Shown here: positions 44,976 through 52,987 of the stretch, piece by piece | How the letters are laid out: every line of letters begins with the position of its first letter | How positions within the stretch are numbered: position 1 is the first letter of the stretch | NCBI RefSeq assembly: GCF_020907985.1 | Contig: NZ_JAJJPA010000017.1 | Location: 81,012-145,011 of the forward strand | Length of the DNA stretch: 64,000 nt | Reading direction: 5' to 3' | DNA from: Kitasatospora humi | GTDB lineage: Bacteria > Actinomycetota > Actinomycetes > Streptomycetales > Streptomycetaceae | The notes under the pieces: generated by a model | The model's input: only the letters and a program-made list of their open reading frames with translations | Databases searched by the model: none | Told to the model about the DNA's origin: nothing | Translations under genes and position numbers: made by a program

Positions 44976-47162
44976 ATGTTCCACCGAATCGGACAATTCG
45001 TCGTCAAGCGCGCCTGGTGGGTGATAGCCGCCTGGGTGGTCGCTGCCATTGCGATCATCGCCACGGCACCTCAGCTGACCAGCTCGAACGACGAGAGCGA
45101 CTTCCTGCCGAAGAGCTCCGAGTCGATCCAGGCCGCCAACCTGCAGCAGCAGGCCTTCCCGGCCGCGTTCACCCCGAACGGGTTCCTGCTGTTCGAGCGG
45201 AACGACGGCGGCCGGCTGACCGAGCAGGACAAGGGCGACATCAAGAAGGTCGTCGACGGCCTGACGGCGGAGAACATCCAGTACGTCAAGGTCATCGTCT
45301 CGCCCACCGCCGATCCGAAGATCGCCGCCCAGGCGGTCTCCAAGGACGGCAAGTTCGCGCTGTCCTCGATCGGCCTGGACAAGAACGCGCCGCAGCAGAA
45401 CACCGACACCGCCAAGAAGCTGCGCGCCGACGCCAAGTCGCTGGCCGGCGGCACCTCCCTCAAGGTGCAGCTCGGCGGTCAGATGGGCCAGACCCTGGAC
45501 CAGTCGGACTCCTCCAAGACCGCTGACACCCTGATCTTCCTCGGCAGCTTCGTGCTGATCGTGGTCATCCTGGCGTTCATCTTCCGCAGCGTGATCATCT
45601 CGGTGCTGCCACTGCTGCTGATCATGGCCGTGATCATGCCGACCAGCAACGCCCTGATCGCCGACGCGACCAAGCTGTTCGGGCTCAAGGCGAACGACAC
45701 CATGTCGGCGATCCTGATCGTGGTGCTGCTCGGCGTCGGCACGGACTACTTCCTCTTCCTGATGTTCCGCTACCGCGAGCGGCTGCGAGCCGGGGAGCCG
45801 CGCAAGGAGGCCATGGTCAACGCGATCGGCCGGGTCGGCGAGGCCATCGCCTCCGCCGCCGGCGCGGTCACCGTCGCCTTCGCCGTCCTGATCATCTCCA
45901 GCCTCGGCCTGTTCAAGGCGATCGGCCCGGCGCTGGCCATCGCGGTCGTCACCACCGCCATCGCCTCGCTCACCCTGGTGCCCGCGATCTTCTCGGTGAT
46001 CCCGGAGCGGGCGCTGTTCTGGCCCGGCAAGAAGTGGATGCACGAGAAGGACGGCGCCCGGTTCGCCGCCCTCGGCCGGATGACCCAGCGCCGCCCCGGC
46101 ATGGTCGCCCTGGTCTCCGGCGGTCTGCTGGTCGCGCTCACCCTGGCCGGGCTCGGCTACAAGGGCACCTTCGACCTGGCCTCCGGCTCGATGCCGGCGA
46201 GCAAGGAGTCGATGGTCGTCCAGAGCTCCATGCAGAAGGCCTACTCGGCCGGCGCCGCCGACCCGTCCGAGGTCTACGTCACCTCGACCAACGGCTCGCC
46301 GCTCGACCCGAGCCAGTTCCCCGCCTACGTCCAGGCGCTCAGCAGCGTCAAGGGCGTCGCCGAGGTCGCCCCGTCGCCGGTGGAGAGTCATGACCACATG
46401 ACTGCCGACTTCACCGTCACGCTCAAGGACGATCCGGCCTCCAACGCGGCCCTGGACACCATGGACGGCCTGCGCTCCTCCGCGCACAAGGCCGCCCCGG
46501 CCGGCACCAAGGCCCTGGTCGGCGGCATGACCGCGATCGAGGCGGACATCAACTCCGCGATGGACCACGACTACAAGACCGTGTTCCCGATCGCCGCGCT
46601 GCTGATCATGATCATCCTCGGCCTGCTGCTGCGCAGCGTCGTGGCCCCCTGGTACCTGATGGTCTCGGTCGGCCTCGGCTTCGGCGCCACCCTCGGTGCC
46701 ACCAGCCTGGTCTTCCAGCACTTCGACCACCAGCCGGGCATCATGTTCATGATGCCGATCTTCATCTACCTGTTCGTGGTGGCGATCGGCACCGACTACA
46801 ACATCCTGATGATCGCCCGCCTGCGGGAGGAGGCCCGGGAGGGCCGCGACCCGCGCGCGGCGGCCTACGAGGCGATCAAGCACGGCGGACCGACGGTCGG
46901 CTCGGCCGGCACCATCCTGGCGGCCTCCTTCGCCACCTTCATGCTGGCCGGCAACGTGCTGTTCAGCGAGATCGGCTTCTCGATCGCGTTCGGCATCATC
47001 GTCGCGGCCTTCGTGATGGCGATGTTCTTCACCCCGTCGCTCACCGCCCTGCTCGGCCGCGCCGCCTGGTGGCCCGGCCACCAGGAGCCCAAGCCGGTCC
47101 CGCCGGGCCAGTGGACCGAGCGGGACGACCTGGTCCCGGCCCGCTACCGCACGCCGCAGTAA
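44976..47162 (+). CDS. MMPL-family (RND superfamily) transporter
   Basis: 728 residues, unrelated at the N-terminus to the MMPL gene at 12417. One helix (RAWWVIAAWVVAAIAIIATA) is followed by a periplasmic domain, then two sets of five helices. The GxxxDY proton-relay motifs are LLGVGTDYFLFLMFRYRERL and VAIGTDYNILMIARLREEAR. ATG at 44976 was chosen: AGGAGG lies 11 bases upstream, while the TTG at 44967 is only 2 bases from it. Conserved YdfJ-like segments are present. Substrate unknown; such proteins export lipids, siderophores or drugs. It ends with a strong hairpin. Confidence 0.93.
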   Translation: MFHRIGQFVVKRAWWVIAAWVVAAIAIIATAPQLTSSNDESDFLPKSSESIQAANLQQQAFPAAFTPNGFLLFERNDGGRLTEQDKGDIKKVVDGLTAENIQYVKVIVSPTADPKIAAQAVSKDGKFALSSIGLDKNAPQQNTDTAKKLRADAKSLAGGTSLKVQLGGQMGQTLDQSDSSKTADTLIFLGSFVLIVVILAFIFRSVIISVLPLLLIMAVIMPTSNALIADATKLFGLKANDTMSAILIVVLLGVGTDYFLFLMFRYRERLRAGEPRKEAMVNAIGRVGEAIASAAGAVTVAFAVLIISSLGLFKAIGPALAIAVVTTAIASLTLVPAIFSVIPERALFWPGKKWMHEKDGARFAALGRMTQRRPGMVALVSGGLLVALTLAGLGYKGTFDLASGSMPASKESMVVQSSMQKAYSAGAADPSEVYVTSTNGSPLDPSQFPAYVQALSSVKGVAEVAPSPVESHDHMTADFTVTLKDDPASNAALDTMDGLRSSAHKAAPAGTKALVGGMTAIEADINSAMDHDYKTVFPIAALLIMIILGLLLRSVVAPWYLMVSVGLGFGATLGATSLVFQHFDHQPGIMFMMPIFIYLFVVAIGTDYNILMIARLREEAREGRDPRAAAYEAIKHGGPTVGSAGTILAASFATFMLAGNVLFSEIGFSIAFGIIVAAFVMAMFFTPSLTALLGRAAWWPGHQEPKPVPPGQWTERDDLVPARYRTPQ

Positions 47163-47206
47163 GTGGGAGGGGACCGGCCGGTCCCCGAGCCACCGCACGG
47201 CAGCAC

Positions 47207-47243
47207 GGACGGGCCGCCCCGAAACGCTCGGGGCGGCCCGTCC
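47207..47243 (+). terminator. Intrinsic terminator of the MMPL gene
   Basis: GGACGGGCCGCCCCGA (47207-47222) pairs perfectly with 47228-47243 around a 5-base loop, about 45 bp after the stop. Confidence 0.85.
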
Positions 47244-47394
47244 GCTGCCGTCCGCCTGCCGTCACCGGCCGTCCGCCTGCCGTCCATCCGGGCGTCGGTC
47301 CGCGGCTGAACGGCCGTTGACCTGCGGACTTGCCAAGGTCCGGATCGACCGTCCGGCACGGAAAATTATCCGATCATTTCGGCCCGCACCGTGC

Positions 47395-47477
47395 TACAGT
47401 CGAAGCAGTTGCAGTTTTGGTTCCCATGAACGTTTGTGTGCGCCTGCTGGTCCAACCAACAGGCGCATTTGTTTTGT
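47395..47477 (+). promoter_or_regulatory. Cold-shock gene promoter (-10) and leader with terminator-like hairpin
   Basis: TACAGT (47395-47400) is a likely -10; no good -35 is seen. The leader carries TGCGCCTG (47439-47446) and CAGGCGCA (47460-47467), with an inner TGGT/ACCA pair, followed by TTTGTTTTGT (47468-47477). A stem followed by a U-rich run is a textbook intrinsic terminator, unusual before a gene in this genome. It may be an attenuator or the end of a short RNA. Confidence 0.6.
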
Positions 47478-47565
47478 CCGGCGGTCATCTCCGGATGGGG
47501 ATCGCGGCGACACGAGGCACACGCCGTGTGTGCTTCGTAGCCCCAGGTATGTGAGGAAATCGGTT

Positions 47566-47775
47566 ATGGCTACCGGCACCGTGAAGTGGTTCAACAGCGA
47601 GAAGGGCTTCGGCTTCATCGAGCAGGAGGGTGGCGGCCCGGACGTGTTCGCCCACTACTCCAACATCAGCGCCAACGGCTTCCGCGAGCTGTTCGAGGGC
47701 CAGAAGGTCGAGTTCGACGTCACCCAGGGCCAGAAGGGCCCGCAGGCCGAGAACATCGTCATCATCTCCAGCTGA
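47566..47775 (+). CDS. Cold-shock protein (CspA family)
   Basis: 69 residues, a single five-stranded OB-fold cold-shock domain. RNP1 is GFGFIEQ (in TGTVKWFNSEKGFGFIEQEG) and RNP2 is DVFAHYSNI. Csp proteins bind single-stranded RNA and melt secondary structure, at low temperature or constitutively. ATG at 47566 has GAGGAAAT about 8 bases upstream. The 160-nt leader with a terminator-like hairpin suggests transcript-level control. The DEAD-box helicase next door acts on the same problem, RNA structure. A strong terminator separates them. Confidence 0.95.
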   Translation: MATGTVKWFNSEKGFGFIEQEGGGPDVFAHYSNISANGFRELFEGQKVEFDVTQGQKGPQAENIVIISS

Positions 47776-47804
47776 TCACCGGATCTGCTGGACTCGCGTG
47801 ACGC

Positions 47805-47840
47805 GGCGAAGGCCCGCACCGCTCGGTGCGGGCCTTCGCC
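47805..47840 (+). terminator. Intrinsic terminator of the cold-shock gene
   Basis: Perfect 16-bp stem: GGCGAAGGCCCGCACC (47805-47820), loop GCTC, complement at 47825-47840. Confidence 0.9.
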
Positions 47841-47936
47841 CATGCCGCTGCATCGGCCGGGGCGGCACATCCACTCCTGGCGGCCGACCCATGGTTCATC
47901 CCACAGTGGTGACCGCTCAGGACGGAGCACTTCCGC

Positions 47937-49622
47937 ATGACCGATCAGGCACGCCCGGCCGCCGGCCGCAGGCCCCGCAGCCGACAGGCCCAGGCGCCCC
48001 GCAACGGCCAGGCCCCCCGCAGCACCGGCCAGGGTCGCCCCCGCGGCTCCGGTGCCCCGCGCACCCGCCCGGTGCCCGCCGCCGCCGAGTTCACCACCGT
48101 GACCGGCACCCCGGCCCGCCCGCCGGCGGCCACCTTCGCCGAACTCGACATGCCCAAGGCGCTGCTCGCCGCGCTCACCCGGGAGGGCGTCACCGCGCCG
48201 TTCCCGATCCAGTCCGCGACCCTGCCCGACTCGCTGGCCGGCCGCGACGTGCTCGGCCGCGGCCGCACCGGCTCCGGCAAGACCCTGGCCTTCGGCCTGC
48301 CGCTGCTGGCCCGGCTCGCCAACCAGCGGGCCGACGCGCGACGCCCGCTCGCCATGGTGCTGGTGCCCACCCGCGAGCTGGCCCAGCAGGTCACCGATGC
48401 GCTGACCCCCTACGCCACCGCCGTCAACGTGCGGATCGCCACCGTGGTCGGCGGCATGTCGATCACCCGGCAGGCCAACGCGCTGCGCCGCGGCACCGAA
48501 CTGCTGGTCGCCACCCCGGGCCGGCTCGACGACCTGATCGCCCGTCAGGACGTCCGCCTCGACGAGGTGCGGACCACCGTGCTCGACGAGGCCGACCAGA
48601 TGGCCGACATGGGCTTCCTGCCGCAGGTCAGCAGGCTGCTGGAGCAGGTCGCCGAGGGCGGCCAGCGGATGCTGTTCTCGGCCACCCTGGACAAGAACAT
48701 CGACCGGCTGGTGCAGCGCTTCCTGACCGATCCGGTGGTCCACTCGGTCGACCCGTCGGCCGGCGCGGTGACCACAATGGACCACCACGTGCTGCAGTTG
48801 GAGCCGACCGACAAGGCCGCCACCACCGCGCACATCGCGTCCCGGGACGGCCGGGTGATCATGTTCGTGCACACCAAGCACGGCGCCGACCGCCTCGCCA
48901 AGCAGTTGCTGGCCAACGGCGTGCGGGCGGCCGCGCTGCACGGCGGCAAGTCCCAGCCGCAGCGCAACCGCACCCTGGAGCAGTTCCGCGACGGCCGGGT
49001 GAACGCCCTGATCGCCACCAACGTCGCCGCCCGCGGCATCCACATCGACGGCCTGGACCTGGTGGTCAACGTCGACCCGCCGATCGACCACAAGGACTAC
49101 CTGCACCGCGGCGGCCGCACCGCCCGGGCCGGCGAGTCCGGCACCGTGGTCACCCTGGTGCTGCCCGAGCAGCGCCGCGAGGTCTCCCGGCTGATGAACG
49201 TCGCCGGCATCCAGGCGACCACCACCAAGGTCCGCCCCGGCGACGCCGAGCTGGCCCGGATCACGGGTGCCCGCACCCCCAGCGGGGTGCCGGTCACCCT
49301 GGCCCCGGCGGTGGCAGCGGAGGCGCAGGCCGCGCCCGCCGCCGCTCCCAAGACGGGCGGCAGCGCCGGCAACAGCGGCAACCGTCGCCGCTCCGGCCCG
49401 CGCAGCAAGCTCCCCACCGACGTGGACATCAACGGCAACCCCAAGCAGCGCCGCCCCAAGCAGCGCCTCGGGGGCGCCGCGAACGGCGCCGGTGGCGGCA
49501 GCGGCTCGCGCCGGATGGCGGCCGGGTTCATCGGCAAGGCCAGCGGGGCGGCGAAGCCGGGCAGCGGCTCGAAGAGCGGCTCCAACTACGGCACGGGTCG
49601 CCAGCGCCGGTCGGCGAACTGA
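47937..49622 (+). CDS. DEAD-box ATP-dependent RNA helicase
   Basis: 561 residues. A basic, Pro/Arg/Gly-rich N-terminal extension of about 60 residues precedes the core: Q motif PFPIQSATLPDSLAGRDVLG, Walker A GRTGSGKTLAFGLPLL, PTRELAQQV, TPGRLDDLI, VLDEADQMADMGFLPQ (DEAD), FSATLDKNIDRL, then domain 2 with ARGIHIDGLDLVVNVD and HRGGRTARAGESGTVV. The C-terminus is basic and low-complexity (SGNRRRSGPRSK), suited to unspecific RNA binding. It unwinds RNA in ribosome assembly or decay. ATG 47937 has GGAGC 9 bases upstream. Adjacent to the cold-shock gene, it may be needed at low temperature, as CsdA/DeaD is. Ends with a hairpin. Confidence 0.94.
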   Translation: MTDQARPAAGRRPRSRQAQAPRNGQAPRSTGQGRPRGSGAPRTRPVPAAAEFTTVTGTPARPPAATFAELDMPKALLAALTREGVTAPFPIQSATLPDSLAGRDVLGRGRTGSGKTLAFGLPLLARLANQRADARRPLAMVLVPTRELAQQVTDALTPYATAVNVRIATVVGGMSITRQANALRRGTELLVATPGRLDDLIARQDVRLDEVRTTVLDEADQMADMGFLPQVSRLLEQVAEGGQRMLFSATLDKNIDRLVQRFLTDPVVHSVDPSAGAVTTMDHHVLQLEPTDKAATTAHIASRDGRVIMFVHTKHGADRLAKQLLANGVRAAALHGGKSQPQRNRTLEQFRDGRVNALIATNVAARGIHIDGLDLVVNVDPPIDHKDYLHRGGRTARAGESGTVVTLVLPEQRREVSRLMNVAGIQATTTKVRPGDAELARITGARTPSGVPVTLAPAVAAEAQAAPAAAPKTGGSAGNSGNRRRSGPRSKLPTDVDINGNPKQRRPKQRLGGAANGAGGGSGSRRMAAGFIGKASGAAKPGSGSKSGSNYGTGRQRRSAN

Positions 49623-49638
49623 GGCGGCTCGGCTGATC

Positions 49639-49676
49639 CGGAGGGGTCCGTGCCCAAGGGCGTACGGGCCCCTCCG
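49639..49676 (+). terminator. Hairpin after the DEAD-box helicase gene
   Basis: CGGAGGGG (49639-49646) pairs with CCCCTCCG (49669-49676), with inner partial pairing CCGT/ACGG. It lies 17 bp after the stop. Confidence 0.7.
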
Positions 49677-49828
49677 AGCCCTTCGACGTGCGGTCACCCG
49701 GCCGGTGAACGACGGTGCCGGTGAAGCCGACGCTGCGCGACTCCACTCGGCGCTCACCCTCACCGCGATCCGGAGTCAGGCGTACCGCGTCGCGGTAGCC
49801 GATGCCCCGCCCCGGCCACCGGCCGTCG

Positions 49829-50806
49829 TCAGTCGGGCATCCGTGAGCCGGGAGGCTCGTACCTCGCGGCGTGCGGGCCCGGCGGCGGGTCCGCGGGCAC
49901 CTCGGTGGCAGGCACGAGCAGCGGGAGGCGGTCGGCCGTCGTCGGATCGCGCGGCGACAGCACCACCAACTGCAGCCCTTCCGGGGCCCGCAGGACGATC
50001 TGGTCGAAGCGCAGCGGGCCCAGCCGCTCGTGCTCCAGGTCCTTCTCGGCGCCCTTGCGGTCCTGCACCTCGTGTTCGTCCGACCAGGCCGCCGCCTCCG
50101 GGAAGTGCTCCCGCAGCCGCCCCAGCAGCGCGGCCATCCGCCGCCCGCCGGCCGTGGCCTCGCCGCCGCGCTCCGCGTATGCGGACCGCAGATGGGCCAG
50201 CACCCGGCGCCCGTGCCGCTCCCAATCCACCGTGCGGGCCCGGCCCGGCCGGTGCGCGAACGCCACCCAGGCCAGGTTGCGGTCCTCCGGCTCCCAGGCG
50301 GAGAAGTCGAACAGCACCTCCGCCTGCGGGTTCCACGCCCGCACCGTCCAGTCCGCGTCCATCAGGAACGCCGGCGCCGGAGACTGCGCCCGAACCAGCC
50401 GGACCAGTGCGGCCGGTACCTCGGGCGGCACTGAAACCGCGTGCGGGGCAGGCTGGTTGCCGGCCAGGCGGAACAAGTAGTCGGACTCGGCCGGATCCAG
50501 CCGCAGGGTGCGGGCCAGGCTGCCCAGCACCTCGGGGGACGGGTGGATCTCCCGCCCCTGCTCCAACCAGGTGTACCAGGTGACCCCGACCCCGGCGAGC
50601 ACCGCGATCTCCTCCCGCCGCAGGCCCGGGGTGCGACGCCGCACGCCGGGGGCCATCCCCACGTCGGCCGGGGTGAGCCGGGCCCGCCGGGTGCGTAGGA
50701 AGTCGGCGAGTGCGTCCCGGCGGACCTGACCGCGGTGGTCGGCCGGTTGCCGGGTCACCTGACGGGTCCGCTGACGGGTCATCAGGTCGTCCGGTCGACG
50801 GGTCAT
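49829..50806 (-). CDS. XRE regulator with MmyB-like ligand-binding domain
   Basis: 325 residues. The helix-turn-helix has ALADFLRTRRARLTPADVGM and RRRTPGLRREEIAVLAGVGV, TWYTWLEQGREIHPSPEVLG, the hallmark of this group. The second domain, PAFLMDADWTVRAWNPQAEV onward to GAEKDLEHERLGPLRFDQIV, is the MmyB-like PAS-type ligand pocket, which in crystal structures holds fatty acids. ATG at 50806 gives MTRRPDDLMTR; GGGAGG lies about 9 bases upstream. It diverges from the secreted beta-propeller gene, with a palindrome between them, so that gene is the likely target. Usual targets of the family are short-chain dehydrogenases. Confidence 0.92.
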   Translation of the reverse strand: MTRRPDDLMTRQRTRQVTRQPADHRGQVRRDALADFLRTRRARLTPADVGMAPGVRRRTPGLRREEIAVLAGVGVTWYTWLEQGREIHPSPEVLGSLARTLRLDPAESDYLFRLAGNQPAPHAVSVPPEVPAALVRLVRAQSPAPAFLMDADWTVRAWNPQAEVLFDFSAWEPEDRNLAWVAFAHRPGRARTVDWERHGRRVLAHLRSAYAERGGEATAGGRRMAALLGRLREHFPEAAAWSDEHEVQDRKGAEKDLEHERLGPLRFDQIVLRAPEGLQLVVLSPRDPTTADRLPLLVPATEVPADPPPGPHAARYEPPGSRMPD

Positions 50807-50822
50807 TGCGAGATGCCTCCCC

Positions 50823-50841
50823 CTGGTAGTGCGACTACCAG
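50823..50841. promoter_or_regulatory. Inverted-repeat operator between the MmyB-type regulator and the propeller gene
   Basis: CTGGTAGT-GCG-ACTACCAG, perfect 8-3-8 repeat, 17 bp upstream of the regulator start and 75 bp upstream of the divergent gene. It is well placed for autoregulation and control of the propeller gene. Confidence 0.7.
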
Positions 50842-50915
50842 TATCGCCACGCACTGCTGCGCCCGCCCGCTCCGCCCGAGGCTTGGCACAAGTCAACCGA
50901 CAAGGGGAGCACGTG

Positions 50916-51944
50916 ATGACGAAGAGCAACGCCGTCCGAGCCGCGGTGGCCGCCGCGGTCGCGGTCGCCGGTCTGGTGGCCACGCCGCTGGCCGCGGCGC
51001 CCGCCGCCGAGGCCGCGGTGGCGACGGCCGGCCACTACGGCGCCGTCCTGCACGGACAGGGCGATGAGTTGAACCCGGAGAGCGCGAGTTGGGACCCGGT
51101 CCACCGACAGTTCGTCATCGGCTCGGTCCACCAGGGCACGGTCAGTACGGTGCGTGCCGACGGCACCGCGCACACCCTGGTGTCCGACCCGGAGTTGGTC
51201 TCGGTGCTGGGCGTCAAGGTGGACGCGGCGCGGGGCCGGGTGCTGGTCTGCAACGCCGACCCGGCGGGCCGCTCGGTCCGGAGCACCGCGCAAACCCCGG
51301 GCCACGTGGCCGGGTTGGGCGCCTATGAGCTGGGCACCGGGCGGCGGTTGTGGTACGTCGACCTGGCGGCGGTGGCGGGGGACGGCGGCCGGCACCTGGC
51401 CAACGACGTGGCGTTCGACGCGGACGGCACCGCGTATGTGACCGACTCGTTCGCGCCGGTCGTCTACCGGGTGACGGCCGACGGACGGGCGTCCGTGCTG
51501 CTGCGCGACGACCGGATCGGCGCCGGCCCGGGCCAGTTCGGGCTGAACGGGATCGTGCTGCGGGGCGGGGACCTGTGGGTGGGCGACTACGCGACCGGAG
51601 CGATCTGGGAACTGCCGCTGCGGCGACCGGAGTCGGTGCGGCTGCTGGTGGCCGACCCGCGACTGGTCGGGCTCGACGGGCTGGCGGCAGGGCCGGGCGG
51701 GACGCTGGTGGGGGTGACCAATCGGATCGGGGTGGATTCGACCGGGACGGTGGTGACCGTGCGCGAGGGGGCGCAGGGCGTCCAGGGCGGGCAGCGGGTC
51801 CAGGTCACCTCCCGGCCATCGGCGGACCCGGCGCCGACCGCGGTGACCCGGGGGCCGGGCGGGGCGCTGTGGACGCTGTCGGGGCGGATGGACGTGCTGT
51901 TCGGCGGCGGGGTGTCGGACGCGTTCACGCTGCGGCGGGTGTGA
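50916..51944 (+). CDS. Secreted SMP-30/gluconolactonase-like beta-propeller protein
   Basis: 342 residues. ATG 50916 with AAGGGGAG 6 bases upstream gives a Sec signal (AAVAAAVAVAGLVATPLAAA, cleavage near AAEAA). The mature part has repeated propeller blades: SASWDPVHRQFVIGSVHQGT, NDVAFDADGTAYVTDSFAPV, GLNGIVLRGGDLWVGDYATG and GLDGLAAGPGGTLVGVTNRI. This resembles SMP-30/gluconolactonase-like enzymes; the Asp/Asn metal ligands seem present (NDVAF) but are not proven. It could be a lactonase or a binding protein. It is divergent from the MmyB-type regulator, which probably controls it. Confidence 0.75.
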   Translation: MTKSNAVRAAVAAAVAVAGLVATPLAAAPAAEAAVATAGHYGAVLHGQGDELNPESASWDPVHRQFVIGSVHQGTVSTVRADGTAHTLVSDPELVSVLGVKVDAARGRVLVCNADPAGRSVRSTAQTPGHVAGLGAYELGTGRRLWYVDLAAVAGDGGRHLANDVAFDADGTAYVTDSFAPVVYRVTADGRASVLLRDDRIGAGPGQFGLNGIVLRGGDLWVGDYATGAIWELPLRRPESVRLLVADPRLVGLDGLAAGPGGTLVGVTNRIGVDSTGTVVTVREGAQGVQGGQRVQVTSRPSADPAPTAVTRGPGGALWTLSGRMDVLFGGGVSDAFTLRRV

Positions 51945-52134
51945 GGCGGCGAAGAGCCCGGTCGGCTCGCCGGGTGGGCGCTGCGCAGGTGCGGGCCGTG
52001 ACGGGCCGGCGATCCTGAACGCGGGTGGGCCCCGGGGGTGCCGGGCTCGGCCTGGCGCCCAGCGGCCCGCCCACTGCGGCGGCGCTCTGCTGCACCGAGG
52101 CGTGGAGCCCGTGGTGCCGGTACCCGGCGGGGCG

Positions 52135-52863
52135 TCAGGCCGCCGCTGCGGCCGCCGGCAACCGCTGCGCCCGGTCGTAGCGGGCCAGCAGCAGTTGGGC
52201 GACCTCCGGGGCGGCTCCGAGGACGGGGGCGAGCACGTCGGCCCCGGTGGCGGCTGCGGCGATGCGGTCCGGCAGCAGGCCGGGGGCCAGCAGGTAGGGC
52301 GCCACGGCGGTGCGCGTCACGCCCTGGGCGCGGAGTTCGGCCAGGGCGTCGCAGACGCGGGGGCCACCTGCCGACGCGTAGGCCACCGCCACGGCGCCCC
52401 AACCGCGCCGGCGTTGCCAGTCGGCGGCGAGGGCGCGGGTGGCGGCGTCGGCGGCCGGGTCGGAGGAACCGGCGGCGGCCAGCACCACGCCGGTGTGGGC
52501 TCGTTGGGCCAGGTCGGTCCCGGCTTCGGCCAGCCGCCGCTCCAGCGCGTCCAGCAGCAGCGGGGAGGGGCCGAGGACGTCCGCCACCGGCAGCCCGGCC
52601 GCGCCGGCGGAGCGCAGCACCGCCGGGATGTCGTGCTTGGCGTGGTAGGCGCGGTTGAGGAGCAGCGGCACCGCCACCGCCGGACCGTCGAGCCGGGCCA
52701 CCAGCTGAGACAGCCGCGGCGCGCAGTGGTCCAGGTAGGCGGTGGCCACCGTCAGGCCGGGCCGCTGCGCGCGCACCTCGCGCAACAGGGCGTCGACCGT
52801 CGCCGCGTGCCGGGGGTCGCGGCTGCCGTGGGCGATGAGCAGCAGGGTGGGGGCGGTGGCCAT
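52135..52863 (-). CDS. Sirohydrochlorin chelatase (CbiX/SirB type)
   Basis: 242 residues, two tandem CbiX domains. The first has TLLLIAHGSRDPRHAATVDA with the metal-binding His and VAVPLLLNRAYHAKHDIPAV with the second His pair. The second, degenerate copy is GVVLAAAGSSDPAADAATRA and LAPGLLPDRI. It inserts iron into sirohydrochlorin to make sirohaem, the cofactor of the sulfite reductase encoded by cysI at the head of this cluster. ATG 52863 has GGGAG 8 bases upstream, inside a 35-bp tandem repeat. Cobalt insertion for cobalamin cannot be excluded, but the sulfur context argues for iron. Confidence 0.9.
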   Translation of the reverse strand: MATAPTLLLIAHGSRDPRHAATVDALLREVRAQRPGLTVATAYLDHCAPRLSQLVARLDGPAVAVPLLLNRAYHAKHDIPAVLRSAGAAGLPVADVLGPSPLLLDALERRLAEAGTDLAQRAHTGVVLAAAGSSDPAADAATRALAADWQRRRGWGAVAVAYASAGGPRVCDALAELRAQGVTRTAVAPYLLAPGLLPDRIAAAATGADVLAPVLGAAPEVAQLLLARYDRAQRLPAAAAAA

Positions 52864-52980
52864 GGCGGGGGCTCCCAGGGGTGGCGGTCGGCGGGAGTGG
52901 CGGGGGCTCCCAGGGGTGGCGGTCGGCGGGAGTGGCGGGGGTTCCCAAGGGCGGCGGTCGGCGGGAGGGGCGGGGGCGGA
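52864..52980. repeat. 35-bp tandem repeat upstream of the sirohydrochlorin chelatase gene
   Basis: Units start at 52864, 52899, 52934 and a partial one at 52969. The first two are nearly identical (GGCGGGGGCTCCCAGGGG at their head). On the minus strand each includes GGGAGCCCCCGCC, the ribosome-binding sequence before the chelatase ATG. Only the copy next to the start can function. Confidence 0.9.
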
Positions 52981-52987
52981 CGCTGGT

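Larger units (their letters stand above)
47163..47565. other. Region between MMPL and the cold-shock gene
   Basis: About 400 bp. It contains a perfect 18-bp GC palindrome at 47169-47186, the MMPL terminator (47207-47243), the csp promoter and leader, and a terminator-like leader hairpin. No protein-coding gene was identified, though a short frame from 47427 covers the hairpin. Confidence 0.6.

Noticed and set aside
44823..47198. 791-codon minus-strand frame opposite the MMPL gene
   Set aside because: Shadow frame; Asp/His/Gly/Gln-rich low-complexity translation with no domain, opposite a membrane protein with clear helices.
47655..49763. 702-codon minus-strand frame opposite the cold-shock and helicase genes
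   Set aside because: Shadow frame, no motifs; both plus-strand genes are unmistakable.
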